The position numbers were made by a program, and so were the translations under genes. DNA of 33,218 bases from Paraburkholderia podalyriae (GTDB taxonomy: Bacteria; Pseudomonadota; Gammaproteobacteria; Burkholderiales; Burkholderiaceae). A model generated the notes under the pieces. That model ran no database searches. It was not told the DNA's origin and was given only the letters and a program-made list of their open reading frames with translations. This document shows positions 15,752-23,548 of this stretch, in pieces (the stretch's first letter is position 1; each line of letters starts with the position of its first letter). The stretch spans positions 1-33,218 of the forward strand of contig NZ_VZQQ01000064.1 of the NCBI RefSeq assembly GCF_014397785.1, written 5' to 3'.

Positions 15752-15764
15752 GAGGCGACAACTA
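15752..15764 (-). repeat. IS3 element terminal inverted repeat, right
   Basis: GAGGCGACAACTA is the exact complement of the left end. Confidence 0.75.
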
Positions 15765-16198
15765 TGACGCCGCGGGATTGTTGCGCACTGGCCCGACAAA
15801 CAGTAGCCCTCAAGGACCACCTGAGTGATCACTTAACCAAGAAGAATTGACCTAGATTAAGGGCGCACAGGGAGACCGCGAATAGTATGAAGGAATACGA
15901 CGGGCGGATATCGACATCCGTCACGCTAGTTCACCCACAACATTACCGATGCGAACGCTGCAGTGCCTGCGCCAACGGGAGACCAATCTGCAGATATCGG
16001 ACGACAGCAAGCTCTATACATGAATGCTACTTCAAAGCCCGTGGAATGGATCTCAGTACACGCGAGCGAGCGACGGTCAAAGTCGAGACCAGTCATTGAG
16101 TCCGCGGAGAGCCCAATAGCGGAATGGGGCGGGAAGAGGCGCCCTTCTCTTGCCTAGATCGTGCCGCCCGCCCACCAACAAACCGCGCTATCAATATC
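15765..16198. other. 434 bases without a recognisable gene, upstream of the P450
   Basis: No RNA gene, nod box or sigma-54 promoter is apparent. There is a short palindrome AGTGATCACT near 15825. The P450 promoter presumably lies here but I cannot point to it. Confidence 0.5.
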
Positions 16199-17500
16199 AT
16201 GAGCATGCCAAATTACGACCTACCGAAAGACATAGCAAACCATCTGGTTGATCCGCAGTTCTATACCAACCTCAATCGCCTCCATGAAACCTATACCTGG
16301 GCGCGTGCAAACAACCCTGTCGGGCGCGCAATGGCGGATGGACATGATCCGTTCTGGGTGGTCACGAAACACGCCGACGTCTCCATGATTTCAAGAGAAA
16401 ACGCCCTGTTTCATAACGGCGACTATTCTGTCGTCTGCAGGCCAAGAGCGTCGATCGAGCATGTCATTTCCACCACCGGTAGTCCAAACATCGTCCGATC
16501 ACTCGTGCACGTCGACGGCGACGAGCACAAGAGTCTACGTGCGCTGACACAGTCGTGGTTCATGCCTAACAGCATTCTCGAGCTTGACGACCGCATTCGA
16601 TCGCTGGCAAATATAACGATCGCGAAGCTGTTGCATCACAGCGGGCAAGTGATCGATTTTGCGAATGACTTTGCATTGCATTTCCCACTGAGCGTGATCA
16701 TGGATATTCTCGGCGTTCCGCAGGAAGATTCCCTGCGCATGCTGACGCTGACTCAGGAGATGTTCGGAAGCGAGGATCCCGAATACAAGCGCGAAGTGCA
16801 GAGCCAAGGCGATGATGCGAGCAGTGCGATGGGCAAGGCTCTGCTGTCCATTGTGGCCGACTTTAAGGATTATTTCGACCGCCTGACCGAAGACCGCCGA
16901 AAGAACCCACGTAACGATATCGCAAGCTTGCTGGCCAACGCGGTGATCAACGGACAGCCTATCGATGAAGCGACCCGTCTTGGCTATTACGTGATCATCG
17001 CCGCAGCAGGACATGATACGGTTTCGTCGTCCATATCGGTCGCAATGTGGGCGTTGAGCCGCTTCCCTAAGCTACTGCCGCGACTACAGGCGGATCGTTC
17101 GCTGATTCCGCAGTTTATCGACGAAACCCTTCGCTACGCATCGCCGGTGCGTCATTTCATGCGTACAGCGACTGCCGACACCAACGTCCGGGGCCGGACA
17201 ATCCGCAAGGGCGATTGGCTGATGCTCTGCTATGGCTCGGCAAATCGTGACGAGGAAGTCTTCCCTGAGCCGTTCGCATTCAATATCGACCGCAAACCGA
17301 ACAGGCATCTCGCCTTCGGCGTCGGCGCCCACGTGTGCCTGGGTCAGCATCTCGCGAACATGGAAATGCGCATCTTGTTTGAGGAACTGGTCCCGAGGTT
17401 GCGGCTTATTGAGCCGGCGGGCGAAATCGAATTCGTTGCGTCCAGCTTCGTGAGCGGCCCGAAGCATCTTCCAGTTCGTTGCGTGCTGCATCCGCATTGA
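16199..17500 (+). CDS. cytochrome P450
   Basis: This is a soluble bacterial haem monooxygenase of 433 residues from the ATG at 16199. All P450 marks are present: the I-helix AGHDT oxygen-activation motif, the K-helix ETLR (ExxR), and the haem loop FGVGAHVCLGQHLA with its cysteine ligand. There is no N-terminal membrane anchor, so it would need separate ferredoxin and reductase partners; none lie nearby. The start is uncertain: the frame is open to 16124, and an ATG at 16205 is possible. None has a strong ribosome binding site. P450s are common in rhizobial symbiosis regions, some making gibberellin, but this one has no gibberellin-operon neighbours and its substrate is unknown. It is one of the few intact genes between nodU and ndh. 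Confidence 0.93.
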   Translation: MSMPNYDLPKDIANHLVDPQFYTNLNRLHETYTWARANNPVGRAMADGHDPFWVVTKHADVSMISRENALFHNGDYSVVCRPRASIEHVISTTGSPNIVRSLVHVDGDEHKSLRALTQSWFMPNSILELDDRIRSLANITIAKLLHHSGQVIDFANDFALHFPLSVIMDILGVPQEDSLRMLTLTQEMFGSEDPEYKREVQSQGDDASSAMGKALLSIVADFKDYFDRLTEDRRKNPRNDIASLLANAVINGQPIDEATRLGYYVIIAAAGHDTVSSSISVAMWALSRFPKLLPRLQADRSLIPQFIDETLRYASPVRHFMRTATADTNVRGRTIRKGDWLMLCYGSANRDEEVFPEPFAFNIDRKPNRHLAFGVGAHVCLGQHLANMEMRILFEELVPRLRLIEPAGEIEFVASSFVSGPKHLPVRCVLHPH

Positions 17501-17661
17501 CCCACCGGAGTCTGTAGTTGGAGTGAACCCTTGAGGCTCCGCCTTCACTGCGGAAGTTACCAGGCGCCTACGTACGGGTCCCGGCATGAAGCCGCATATG
17601 AGCTCGGGCATGACGATGAACCGAGCGTCCTCTTTCCGCACCTCTGCATGCAGCGTGGGTT

Positions 17662-18566
17662 TTGGCGGCCGCACAGCATAGCGATTTCGGCGAACAGTAC
17701 GTCACCCAGTCGGACGCACCGCGGTGTACGATCCCACTCTGGAAGCAGCTTTTCAACGATGTCAGACTATCGGCGGACAACACGATATCGTGTGCGAGCT
17801 TCCACACGCTACCGATCGGTGGCGTAGATGGAAACAAGGTTTCGTCCGGCGTGGGCGGCCAGTTGGGCGCAATCAACGCACCGACAGTGTTCAACTCGGC
17901 ACTCAACCGCAAGCAGTTCTGGGACGGTCGCGCCGCCACGCTGCAGGAACAGGCCGGCGGCCCACCGCTGAATCCGGTCGAAATGGCGTCCACGTCATGG
18001 AGTGAGATCATCGATAAGCTGAAACAGGACTCATCGCTGACGCAACAGTTCTTGCGAGTGTACCCGGACGGTTGGTCGGGCGAGAACATCGCAGACGCGA
18101 TCGCCGAATATGCGACGATGCTAACGCCGAGTCGTTTCGATGCTTACCTGCGCGGCGACAGGGATGTGCTGAATAGCGAGGAACTGCGCGGCTAGCAGTT
18201 ATTCAAGGCGAACCATTGCGCGACCTGCCACGCTGGCAAGAATCTGCGCGGACAGTCGTTCGAACGGTTGGGCCTCGCGGCCGACTACTTCGCCGCTCGG
18301 GACTACGCGCGCACCGACGCAGACAACGGCCGCGCCGACTTTACGAAAGATCCACTCGATCGCCATGCGTTCAAGACGCCGACGCTGCGCAACGTTGAGC
18401 TGACCGCACCCGATTTTCACGACGGCAGCGCATCGATCTGCGCGAAGCTGTACGTGACATGGCGACATATCAGGTCGGCAAACAATTGGCGGAATCGGTC
18501 GTTGATGCAATCGTCGCGTTCCTGAAGACGCTAACGGGTACGCACCGACCCGTCGCGCCCCATTGA
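17662..18566 (+). pseudogene. di-haem cytochrome c peroxidase (MauG/CcpA type), broken
   Basis: Bacterial cytochrome c peroxidases reduce hydrogen peroxide in the periplasm using two c-type haems. Homology runs through GVGGQLGAINAPTVFNSALN and QFWDGRAATLQEQAGG to HAFKTPTLRNVELTAP. The gene has three defects. The first haem site is CASFH instead of CxxCH, the second cysteine being replaced by phenylalanine (codon 17800). A TAG at 18193-18195 stands where tyrosine is expected (GYQLF). A frameshift near 18435 moves the end (LREAVRDMATYQVGKQLAES, then AFLKTLTG) into another frame, ending at 18566. The second haem site CATCH is intact. The signal peptide region is missing or unrecognisable. It is clearly non-functional. 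Confidence 0.88.
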
Positions 18567-18951
18567 TCCGACCACCGCGGCTGACATCAGGACGCGACAA
18601 AAGCACCTTGCAACGGCTGCGCGCAGCTATAGGTCGAATGCCAAGGGCTTTCATGCGATGAGGGGCTCTGATGTCCTGATACTTGGTATTGGTAATTCCA
18701 TTGGATCGCACTATGAAAAAAATGTGTCAACGAGGGCTTTGGCAATTTTTATTTTTTTGATGGTCTATTTTCCCGTCGGGGTGTTGGCGGAGGTCAACGA
18801 TCGCCGCTCGAGCAGTGCGGCGCCGGCTTAACGCTCGTCTGGAACAAAGACAATTGGTTAATTCACCATTCGTCAACCATGTTGACAATGCGAAGGCCGG
18901 CGTCCAGAACCTGCTCATCGGATGTGCCTTCCGTCGGGTGCATATCCCCAC
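18567..18951. other. 385 bases without a recognisable gene
   Basis: The stretch lies between the peroxidase pseudogene and the IS110 tail. I see only short open frames without family features. The last part may be unrecognised IS sequence. Confidence 0.4.
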
Positions 18952-19032
18952 CGCTGCCTGAAGCGCTATATCGTCCGGGAACTCTACCCGCTCATTCTGG
19001 CCGATTTGGCCGATTCGACGGCCATTGCTTGA
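18952..19032 (+). pseudogene. IS110-family transposase C-terminal scrap
   Basis: The frame reads RCLKRYIVRELYPLILADLA and ends with a stop at 19032, resembling the end of some IS110-type transposases (RCLKRYIAREV pattern). It abuts the IS3 fragment. The assignment rests on one short motif. Confidence 0.4.
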
Positions 19033-19040
19033 GACAGGAG

Positions 19041-19251
19041 CGTCAACGCGCCGACCGAGAGCCTGTGGGGATCGCCCACGCGGGCACGCATTCTCGGCCA
19101 GCTGTTTGTAACGCATCGCGAAGCGATGGACGAAGTAGTCGATTGGTTGAGCTTCTACAATCACGGCCGTCTTCACTCGACGTTGGGCTACGTTAGCCCG
19201 ATGCAATTCGAGGGGGACTGATACGCCGCCCAGAACCAACAGGTGGCATAA
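19041..19251 (+). pseudogene. IS3-family transposase orfB C-terminal fragment
   Basis: The frame reads NAPTESLWGSPTRARILGQL, then EAMDEVVDWLSFYNHGRLHS and TLGYVSPMQFE. This is the C-terminal end of an IS3-family integrase domain, with its last catalytic glutamate in the PTES segment. After FEGD a TGA replaces tryptophan, and recognisable residues (YAAQNQQVA) follow to a stop near 19251. It is a different element from the one at 14.5-15.8 kb. Confidence 0.75.
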
Positions 19252-19296
19252 GCGCCGCTCAGTTAAGGGATCCCAAATTCGCGGGCAACGTCAAGC

Positions 19297-19641
19297 TCCA
19301 AGATCAACCTGAACTACAGCAGCACGAATTCCGCGACCCAATACCAGCCGGGCGGACAGCTGAGCGCGGACTATGGCACCAACTATCACATCAACCAGAG
19401 CTGGCTCGTCGGCGTCGGTGGGTACCTGACGGCGGGGGGCTGAATACGCAGCTCAACGATGACAGGATGAATGCAAATCCGCATTCGGCGACGGGCATCG
19501 AACCAATGAACTGACCTTGGGGCCGCAGGTCGGCTATGGCACGCAAAAATGGGGGCCGTACTGCACTGGCAGCATCAGATCTATGCGCGTAACGCTGCCT
19601 ATGCCAATACGTTTTGGCTAAACGGCCAGATCAAGTTCTAG
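19297..19641 (+). pseudogene. SphA/MetA-pathway-type outer membrane protein, C-terminal remnant
   Basis: Stitching frames gives INLNYSSTNSATQYQPGGQL, ADYGTNYHINQSWLVGVGGY, LTLGPQVGYG and YANTFWLNGQIKF before a stop at 19641. This resembles the C-terminal beta-barrel of the outer membrane proteins annotated as phenol-degradation MetA-pathway or SphA-like, including a terminal phenylalanine. There is a TGA at 19441 and at least two frameshifts. The 5' part is lost next to the IS3 fragment. Confidence 0.6.
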
Positions 19642-19945
19642 CGTCGCGGAAGCAGGAGAAGGCAGGATTGTCGAGCGTTGTGGTTACATGGCCCGGCACC
19701 TGCCTCGGAATAAAACGCCCTTGCCCATTCGGTCGCTGTAGCACTAACTCGCTGGACGATGTCGAAACTACTTACGACTTACGACCTCTGCCGCGAACGG
19801 GGGATTGCCGCCGCCGGCATTGGCCGGCATCCCAACGATCGATCTGTATCCTTTTTCTTTCGCAATCCTGCGCGCTGGTTCACTGAGTACGGATGGGACT
19901 TTCGCACGGTCGATCCATAAAACGTAACGGAGGAAAGATATGTCC
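19642..19945. other. 304 bases with no assignable gene
   Basis: The plus-strand frame starting at 19758 (MSKLLTTYDLCRERGIAAAG) runs to a TAA at 19918. It is short and not recognised. The minus strand may hold frameshifted remains of the EAL protein's C-terminus, but I cannot align it convincingly. Confidence 0.3.
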
Positions 19946-20626
19946 TCAGGACCGGTATTGGTTTGGAAAACGAAGGATTGAGCAATCTGGATGACGGAGC
20001 AACGCCTCGCGCTGCGTTTCCACCCCCTCGACCACGACCAATGCACCAGCTTCGTGCAACAGCGACACTAGTCGCGGAAGTTGACGCGCGAGACGTGAGC
20101 TCTGAGCTGCTTGTTCGATGACCCTGCGGTCCAGTTTGACAATATCGGGCTGGAGTTGCCAGACGCGGTCAATATTGGAATGACCGGCCCCGAAGTCATC
20201 AAAGGCTATCAGGAATCCCAGTTGCCGAAATGAGGCAACGCCGTCGATCAATTGCTGAAAATTTCCGTTCGGCGTCTCCAGCACTTCCAGGACTACACGG
20301 TCAGGCGTCAGTTCCAAGCGCCTTATACTGTCCTCTACCAGGCGGCGATAGGCCTCTGAGACGATGAAGCCGTCTGGGCGGACATTGAGAAATAGCCGGT
20401 CACGGGCATTTGCCATCAGCGCGAAGTTTGATGTGTGTAGCAACTGGACACTGCGCTCAAGATTGTTCCAACGTCCCCGTTCAACGGTGCGGTCCAATAC
20501 CGCAAGGGGATGAACTTCCTTTCCGGCAGGGTCGCGCACCCGAAGCAACGCCTCATATCCAATTGAGCGACGATGCGACAGGCTGAATATCGGCTGAAAT
20601 GCGCTCGAAAGCGTCAGGTTTCCCAA
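19946..20626 (-). CDS. EAL-domain c-di-GMP phosphodiesterase, C-terminally altered
   Basis: EAL proteins hydrolyse cyclic di-GMP. This 226-residue protein consists of the EAL domain only. It has YEALLR (the EAL motif), LFLNVRP, VVLEVLE, IAFDDFGAGHSN (metal aspartates), PDIVKLDR (catalytic lysine) and VVVEGVET, so the main catalytic residues are present. After VETQREALL the sequence no longer fits the family: the usual final QGFxFGRP strand is missing, probably through a frameshift or truncation near 19990. The start is an in-frame TTG; coding-like sequence continues upstream in frame to about 20690 without a good start, so the true N-terminus may also be lost. Activity is doubtful. Confidence 0.75.
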   Translation of the reverse strand: MGNLTLSSAFQPIFSLSHRRSIGYEALLRVRDPAGKEVHPLAVLDRTVERGRWNNLERSVQLLHTSNFALMANARDRLFLNVRPDGFIVSEAYRRLVEDSIRRLELTPDRVVLEVLETPNGNFQQLIDGVASFRQLGFLIAFDDFGAGHSNIDRVWQLQPDIVKLDRRVIEQAAQSSRLARQLPRLVSLLHEAGALVVVEGVETQREALLRHPDCSILRFPNQYRS

Positions 20627-20934
20627 GGCGTGCCGACGAATACAGGAAAGGCGCGTTGCCTCCGCCGAACTGCAGCGGGTCTGAAGGTTTCAATTGATTA
20701 ATCGATGTTACAGCGCCGAAGGTTGAGAAGGGTCACGTCAACAAATCTACCTGGAACCATAGCCCCTTCCTGGAACATTTCATCGTTCCGGAGTTGCGTA
20801 CCACGATACTATTCGCCGGATGCAAAGCATTATTTTCGTCATTCGCTTTCGAATCTTTCTAAGGATTGCTTCGCGTTAGAAAAACAGGTATCCGTTGCGG
20901 ATGATCTATCGGTCCCATTAAACTGTAGATGATG

Positions 20935-21190
20935 GCATACGATAAGGCGTCACACGGTTGGGCGCCATGAGCTTGACCGTATTGCCGTGCTGCTGGAACA
21001 CGCGAGCCCGGTGATGTGCGCCGGAGCACGCTTCGATGCCGATCGGGCACGCTGGCAACTGCGAGATCAAGCTCACCAGTTGATCGCGCGGCACACGCGG
21101 CTTGATCAGCATCGCTTTACTGGTCCCGTCCACACCGTGAACGGCAAATACATTCTTGGCAAGATCGATTCCGATAGTGACAATAGGCAT
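20935..21190 (-). pseudogene. IS110-family transposase, N-terminal fragment
   Basis: The frame starts MPIVTIGIDLAKNVFAVHGV and contains IEACSGAHHRARVFQQHG and VKLMAPNRVTPYRM. These are the first acidic residues of the RuvC-like DEDD domain of IS110 transposases. It stops at about 90 residues, near 20935; full proteins are about 330-400. The start at 21190 has GAGGGG upstream. Confidence 0.85.
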
Positions 21191-21346
21191 AGACTTCCCC
21201 TCTCGCTGGTGTCGATGAACGTTCGCAACTTCATCTTGGCACATTGATGCCGACTCGCGGCTTCCGCCGCAGCCTCGGGACGGGGAAGTCCCCCTTTCAT
21301 TCTCTAGTCTCGCCGCTCGCCGCCGCAGATGCCACGAGCAACGCAT
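21191..21346 (-). ncRNA. IS110 5' non-coding end, possible bridge-RNA region
   Basis: About 155 bases precede the IS110 transposase start, between it and the ndh stop. In IS110-group elements this upstream end encodes the bridge RNA that guides recombination. I see no conclusive fold by eye; the call rests on position and family knowledge only. Confidence 0.3.
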
Positions 21347-21360
21347 AGCTGGAAGTGTAG

Positions 21361-22653
21361 TCAGCTCAGTCTGATTTTGGGCTGTACAAGGCTATTGATC
21401 TGTTCGGCGCTCCACATCAGTGCTGCTTTTCCGAAACCATGAAGCGCCTGCTGAAGGCGGCGATAAAGCATCGCATGGCTCATCTGCGCGAAGCGTCCGC
21501 GTATGAAGCCACCGCGAAAGAAGCCAAAGCTCCCTAACGTACCAAATGCGCCATAGTCGCTGAGCGAAACGAGCGAGCCATAATCCCGGAACTTAAAGTC
21601 AGGCAATGGTGCTCTCGCGAGCCACGCCGGCAGATGGCGGGCCAGATGTTCAGCCTGCTGTGTTGCGACCTGTGCGGTAGGCGGTAACGGCCGTTCGTGA
21701 TCCATCAATGTCAGACTTGCGCAGTCGCCGAGTGCAAAAATATTGTCGTCGCTCGTCGACTGAAGCGTGGCTTTAACCACGATCTGGTTTGAACGGGTGG
21801 TTTCCATTCCCGCCAGATTGTTCATGAAATCTGGCGCCTTGACGCCTGCGGCCCAGACCATGAGGTCGGCGCTGACAAGACGCCCGCCGTCGATCTGGAA
21901 CCCATTGCTTTGCGCTGCCGTGACCCGCGTCGAGGTCTGCACGCGAAAACCAATATGCCTGAGCTGTTCCTCACTGGACGCTGAAATCTTTGGCGGGAAA
22001 GAAGCAAGGACGCGCGGTCCGCTTTCAAGCAGCGTCAAGCTCAGCCGGCTGCGCAAGGTAGGGTCACCATAGCCCTCGGCAATCTCAAGTACGCGGCTTA
22101 ACTCAGCGGAGAGCTCGACACCGGTGGCGCCTGCCCCGACAATTGCGACCCGAAGTCGTTCATCCTTCGCGACGGCGCGAAGCATCCGGTTACGCAAGAC
22201 GACGTTGAAAGCTTCGGCCTGTTTCTGGCTATCAATGAAGTGGCAGTGTTGCCTGACGCCGGGAACGCCGAAATCGTTCGCCTGACTGCCCACCGACAGC
22301 ACCAGCACGTCGAAGGGGATCGTCCTGGGTTCGAGCACGAGTTCGCCCTCGGGCGTCCTGATCTCGTCGAGCAGCACTTCTTTGCGGGCACGATCCAGTC
22401 CACACATCCGGCCTGGCTGCCATGCAAACCGGTGTGCGCTCGCGTGAGCGAGATAACTAACCTGCTGCTGCGAAACATCACGCGTGCCTGCCGCGATCGT
22501 ATGGAGCATCGGTTTCCAGATATGGGTCTGGCTGCTGTCGATCAACGTCACACGCGCTTCGTCCGAATGCGCGTAATGGTTGCCCAGCCTTGTCGCGAGC
22601 AGGATCCCGGCGATTCCACCGCCGACAATGACAATACGGATTGGGTGAGACAT
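21361..22653 (-). CDS. ndh: type II NADH dehydrogenase (NAD(P)/FAD oxidoreductase)
   Basis: NDH-2 oxidises NADH and reduces quinone at the inner membrane without pumping protons. The 430-residue protein has the N-terminal FAD-binding dinucleotide fold (IRIVIVGGGIAGILLATRLG), the second, NADH-binding fold (RVAIVGAGATGVELSAELSR at about residues 165-185), and the late FAD motif NIFALGDCAS. The C-terminal region with FFRGGFIRGRFAQ is typical of membrane-attached NDH-2. Length and motifs are complete. It is preceded by a 168-base gap that may carry a scrap of a permease. The IS110 remnant lies immediately beyond its stop. Confidence 0.92.
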   Translation of the reverse strand: MSHPIRIVIVGGGIAGILLATRLGNHYAHSDEARVTLIDSSQTHIWKPMLHTIAAGTRDVSQQQVSYLAHASAHRFAWQPGRMCGLDRARKEVLLDEIRTPEGELVLEPRTIPFDVLVLSVGSQANDFGVPGVRQHCHFIDSQKQAEAFNVVLRNRMLRAVAKDERLRVAIVGAGATGVELSAELSRVLEIAEGYGDPTLRSRLSLTLLESGPRVLASFPPKISASSEEQLRHIGFRVQTSTRVTAAQSNGFQIDGGRLVSADLMVWAAGVKAPDFMNNLAGMETTRSNQIVVKATLQSTSDDNIFALGDCASLTLMDHERPLPPTAQVATQQAEHLARHLPAWLARAPLPDFKFRDYGSLVSLSDYGAFGTLGSFGFFRGGFIRGRFAQMSHAMLYRRLQQALHGFGKAALMWSAEQINSLVQPKIRLS

Positions 22654-22713
22654 ATCGGTTCCTGGTTGAACGGAGTTCGCCGGCCGACGCGAATGGACGA
22701 CCGATGTACAGAA

Positions 22714-22815
22714 TCAATGAGCCTTCGAGTGATCCGCGACCCGCGTGGGTTTCGGCGCAAGCCACACCGCCAGCGCCGCGAATCCGCCGCCGAGCGCGCT
22801 AGGGACACGTCGAGC
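22714..22815 (-). pseudogene. possible C-terminal scrap of a membrane permease
   Basis: The minus-strand frame ALGGGFAALAVWLAPKPTRV followed by ADHSKAH and a stop looks like the last transmembrane helix and tail of a multidrug permease. Nothing upstream supports it. It lies between ndh and tetR. Confidence 0.25.
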
Positions 22816-22821
22816 GAGACA

Positions 22822-23472
22822 TCATGACGGCTCGCGCTTTCCCGTTTTCCCAAAAGCTCGTAAAAATACGTCCGTGCCGCGGCGTGTCCGCTCCTTGATT
22901 TCCCTATCGGTTGCCCGCTTCACAACTCCGAATAGGATGCGCGCGTGCAGATCACCTGCCCACAGGTTCACCAGGTCGTGGGCCGCCAGCTCCGGCGAGT
23001 CGACGATCAGTTCATTGCGCGCCGCGGCCTCGCTGATGATACCGGCCAGTACCGCCACAGTCCGCCCCGGCCCTGCATCGTAAAAGCGTGTCCTTAGCGG
23101 CAGGTCTTGGCGGCCGGTCGGCAGCGCGTGCGCCATGCCAGCAACATGGACACTGACGATGATCTTCAGGAATGCGGCGCCGATGGCGGACAGCCGTTCC
23201 CGTAAGGGTAAATTTTCGGAACTCGCGGGCGGCAGTACCTGGAGCATCCGGTCCGAAACGTCACGCACGACTGCCTCGAATAACGCTTCCTTGTCCGAGA
23301 AATGGCTGTAGACCGTCATCTTTGACACCCCCGCCTCTGCGGCGACGGCCTCCATGGTCACGGTGTCGTAGCGCTGCCCGGAGAAGAGCCTCGTTGCCGC
23401 TTCCACAATGGACGTGTGCTTGGCGGCATCTTTCGGCCGACCGACGCGGCTCTCTGACGAACATTTCTGCAC
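22822..23472 (-). CDS. TetR/AcrR-family regulator of the efflux operon
   Basis: This is a 216-residue repressor-type protein. The N-terminal helix-turn-helix is typical of TetR (AVAAEAGVSKMTVYSHFSDK, about residues 43-62). The C-terminal ligand domain is AefR-like in look (FYDAGPGRTVAVLAGIISEA). It is divergent from the RND efflux operon starting at 23549, and a palindrome lies between the two genes. The standard inference is that it represses the pump and itself and is released by a pump substrate. The gene is intact. Confidence 0.92.
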   Translation of the reverse strand: MQKCSSESRVGRPKDAAKHTSIVEAATRLFSGQRYDTVTMEAVAAEAGVSKMTVYSHFSDKEALFEAVVRDVSDRMLQVLPPASSENLPLRERLSAIGAAFLKIIVSVHVAGMAHALPTGRQDLPLRTRFYDAGPGRTVAVLAGIISEAAARNELIVDSPELAAHDLVNLWAGDLHARILFGVVKRATDREIKERTRRGTDVFLRAFGKTGKREPS

Positions 23473-23504
23473 GTAATAACTCCTGCTTGCAATTTCTGTA
23501 CTTT

Positions 23505-23540
23505 ATAGTCTAGCATAACAGTTGCTGTACTAATGGGTAT
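23505..23540. promoter_or_regulatory. probable TetR operator between tetR and the efflux operon
   Basis: ACAG-TTG-CTGT (23518-23528) is a perfect inverted repeat in the 76-base intergenic stretch. A related half-site CTGTAC occurs twice (near 23496 and 23525). AT-rich hexamers nearby could be -10 elements for either direction. Confidence 0.5.
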
Positions 23541-23548
23541 AGAAACAC

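Larger units (their letters stand above)
14544..15764 (-). mobile_element. decayed IS3-family insertion sequence with both ends
   Basis: A perfect 13-bp terminal inverted repeat (TAGTTGTCGCCTC at 14544-14556 and its complement at 15752-15764) encloses 1,221 bases, the normal size for an IS3-family element. Both transposase genes lie on the minus strand and are disrupted. No clear target-site duplication is visible next to the repeats. Confidence 0.75.
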
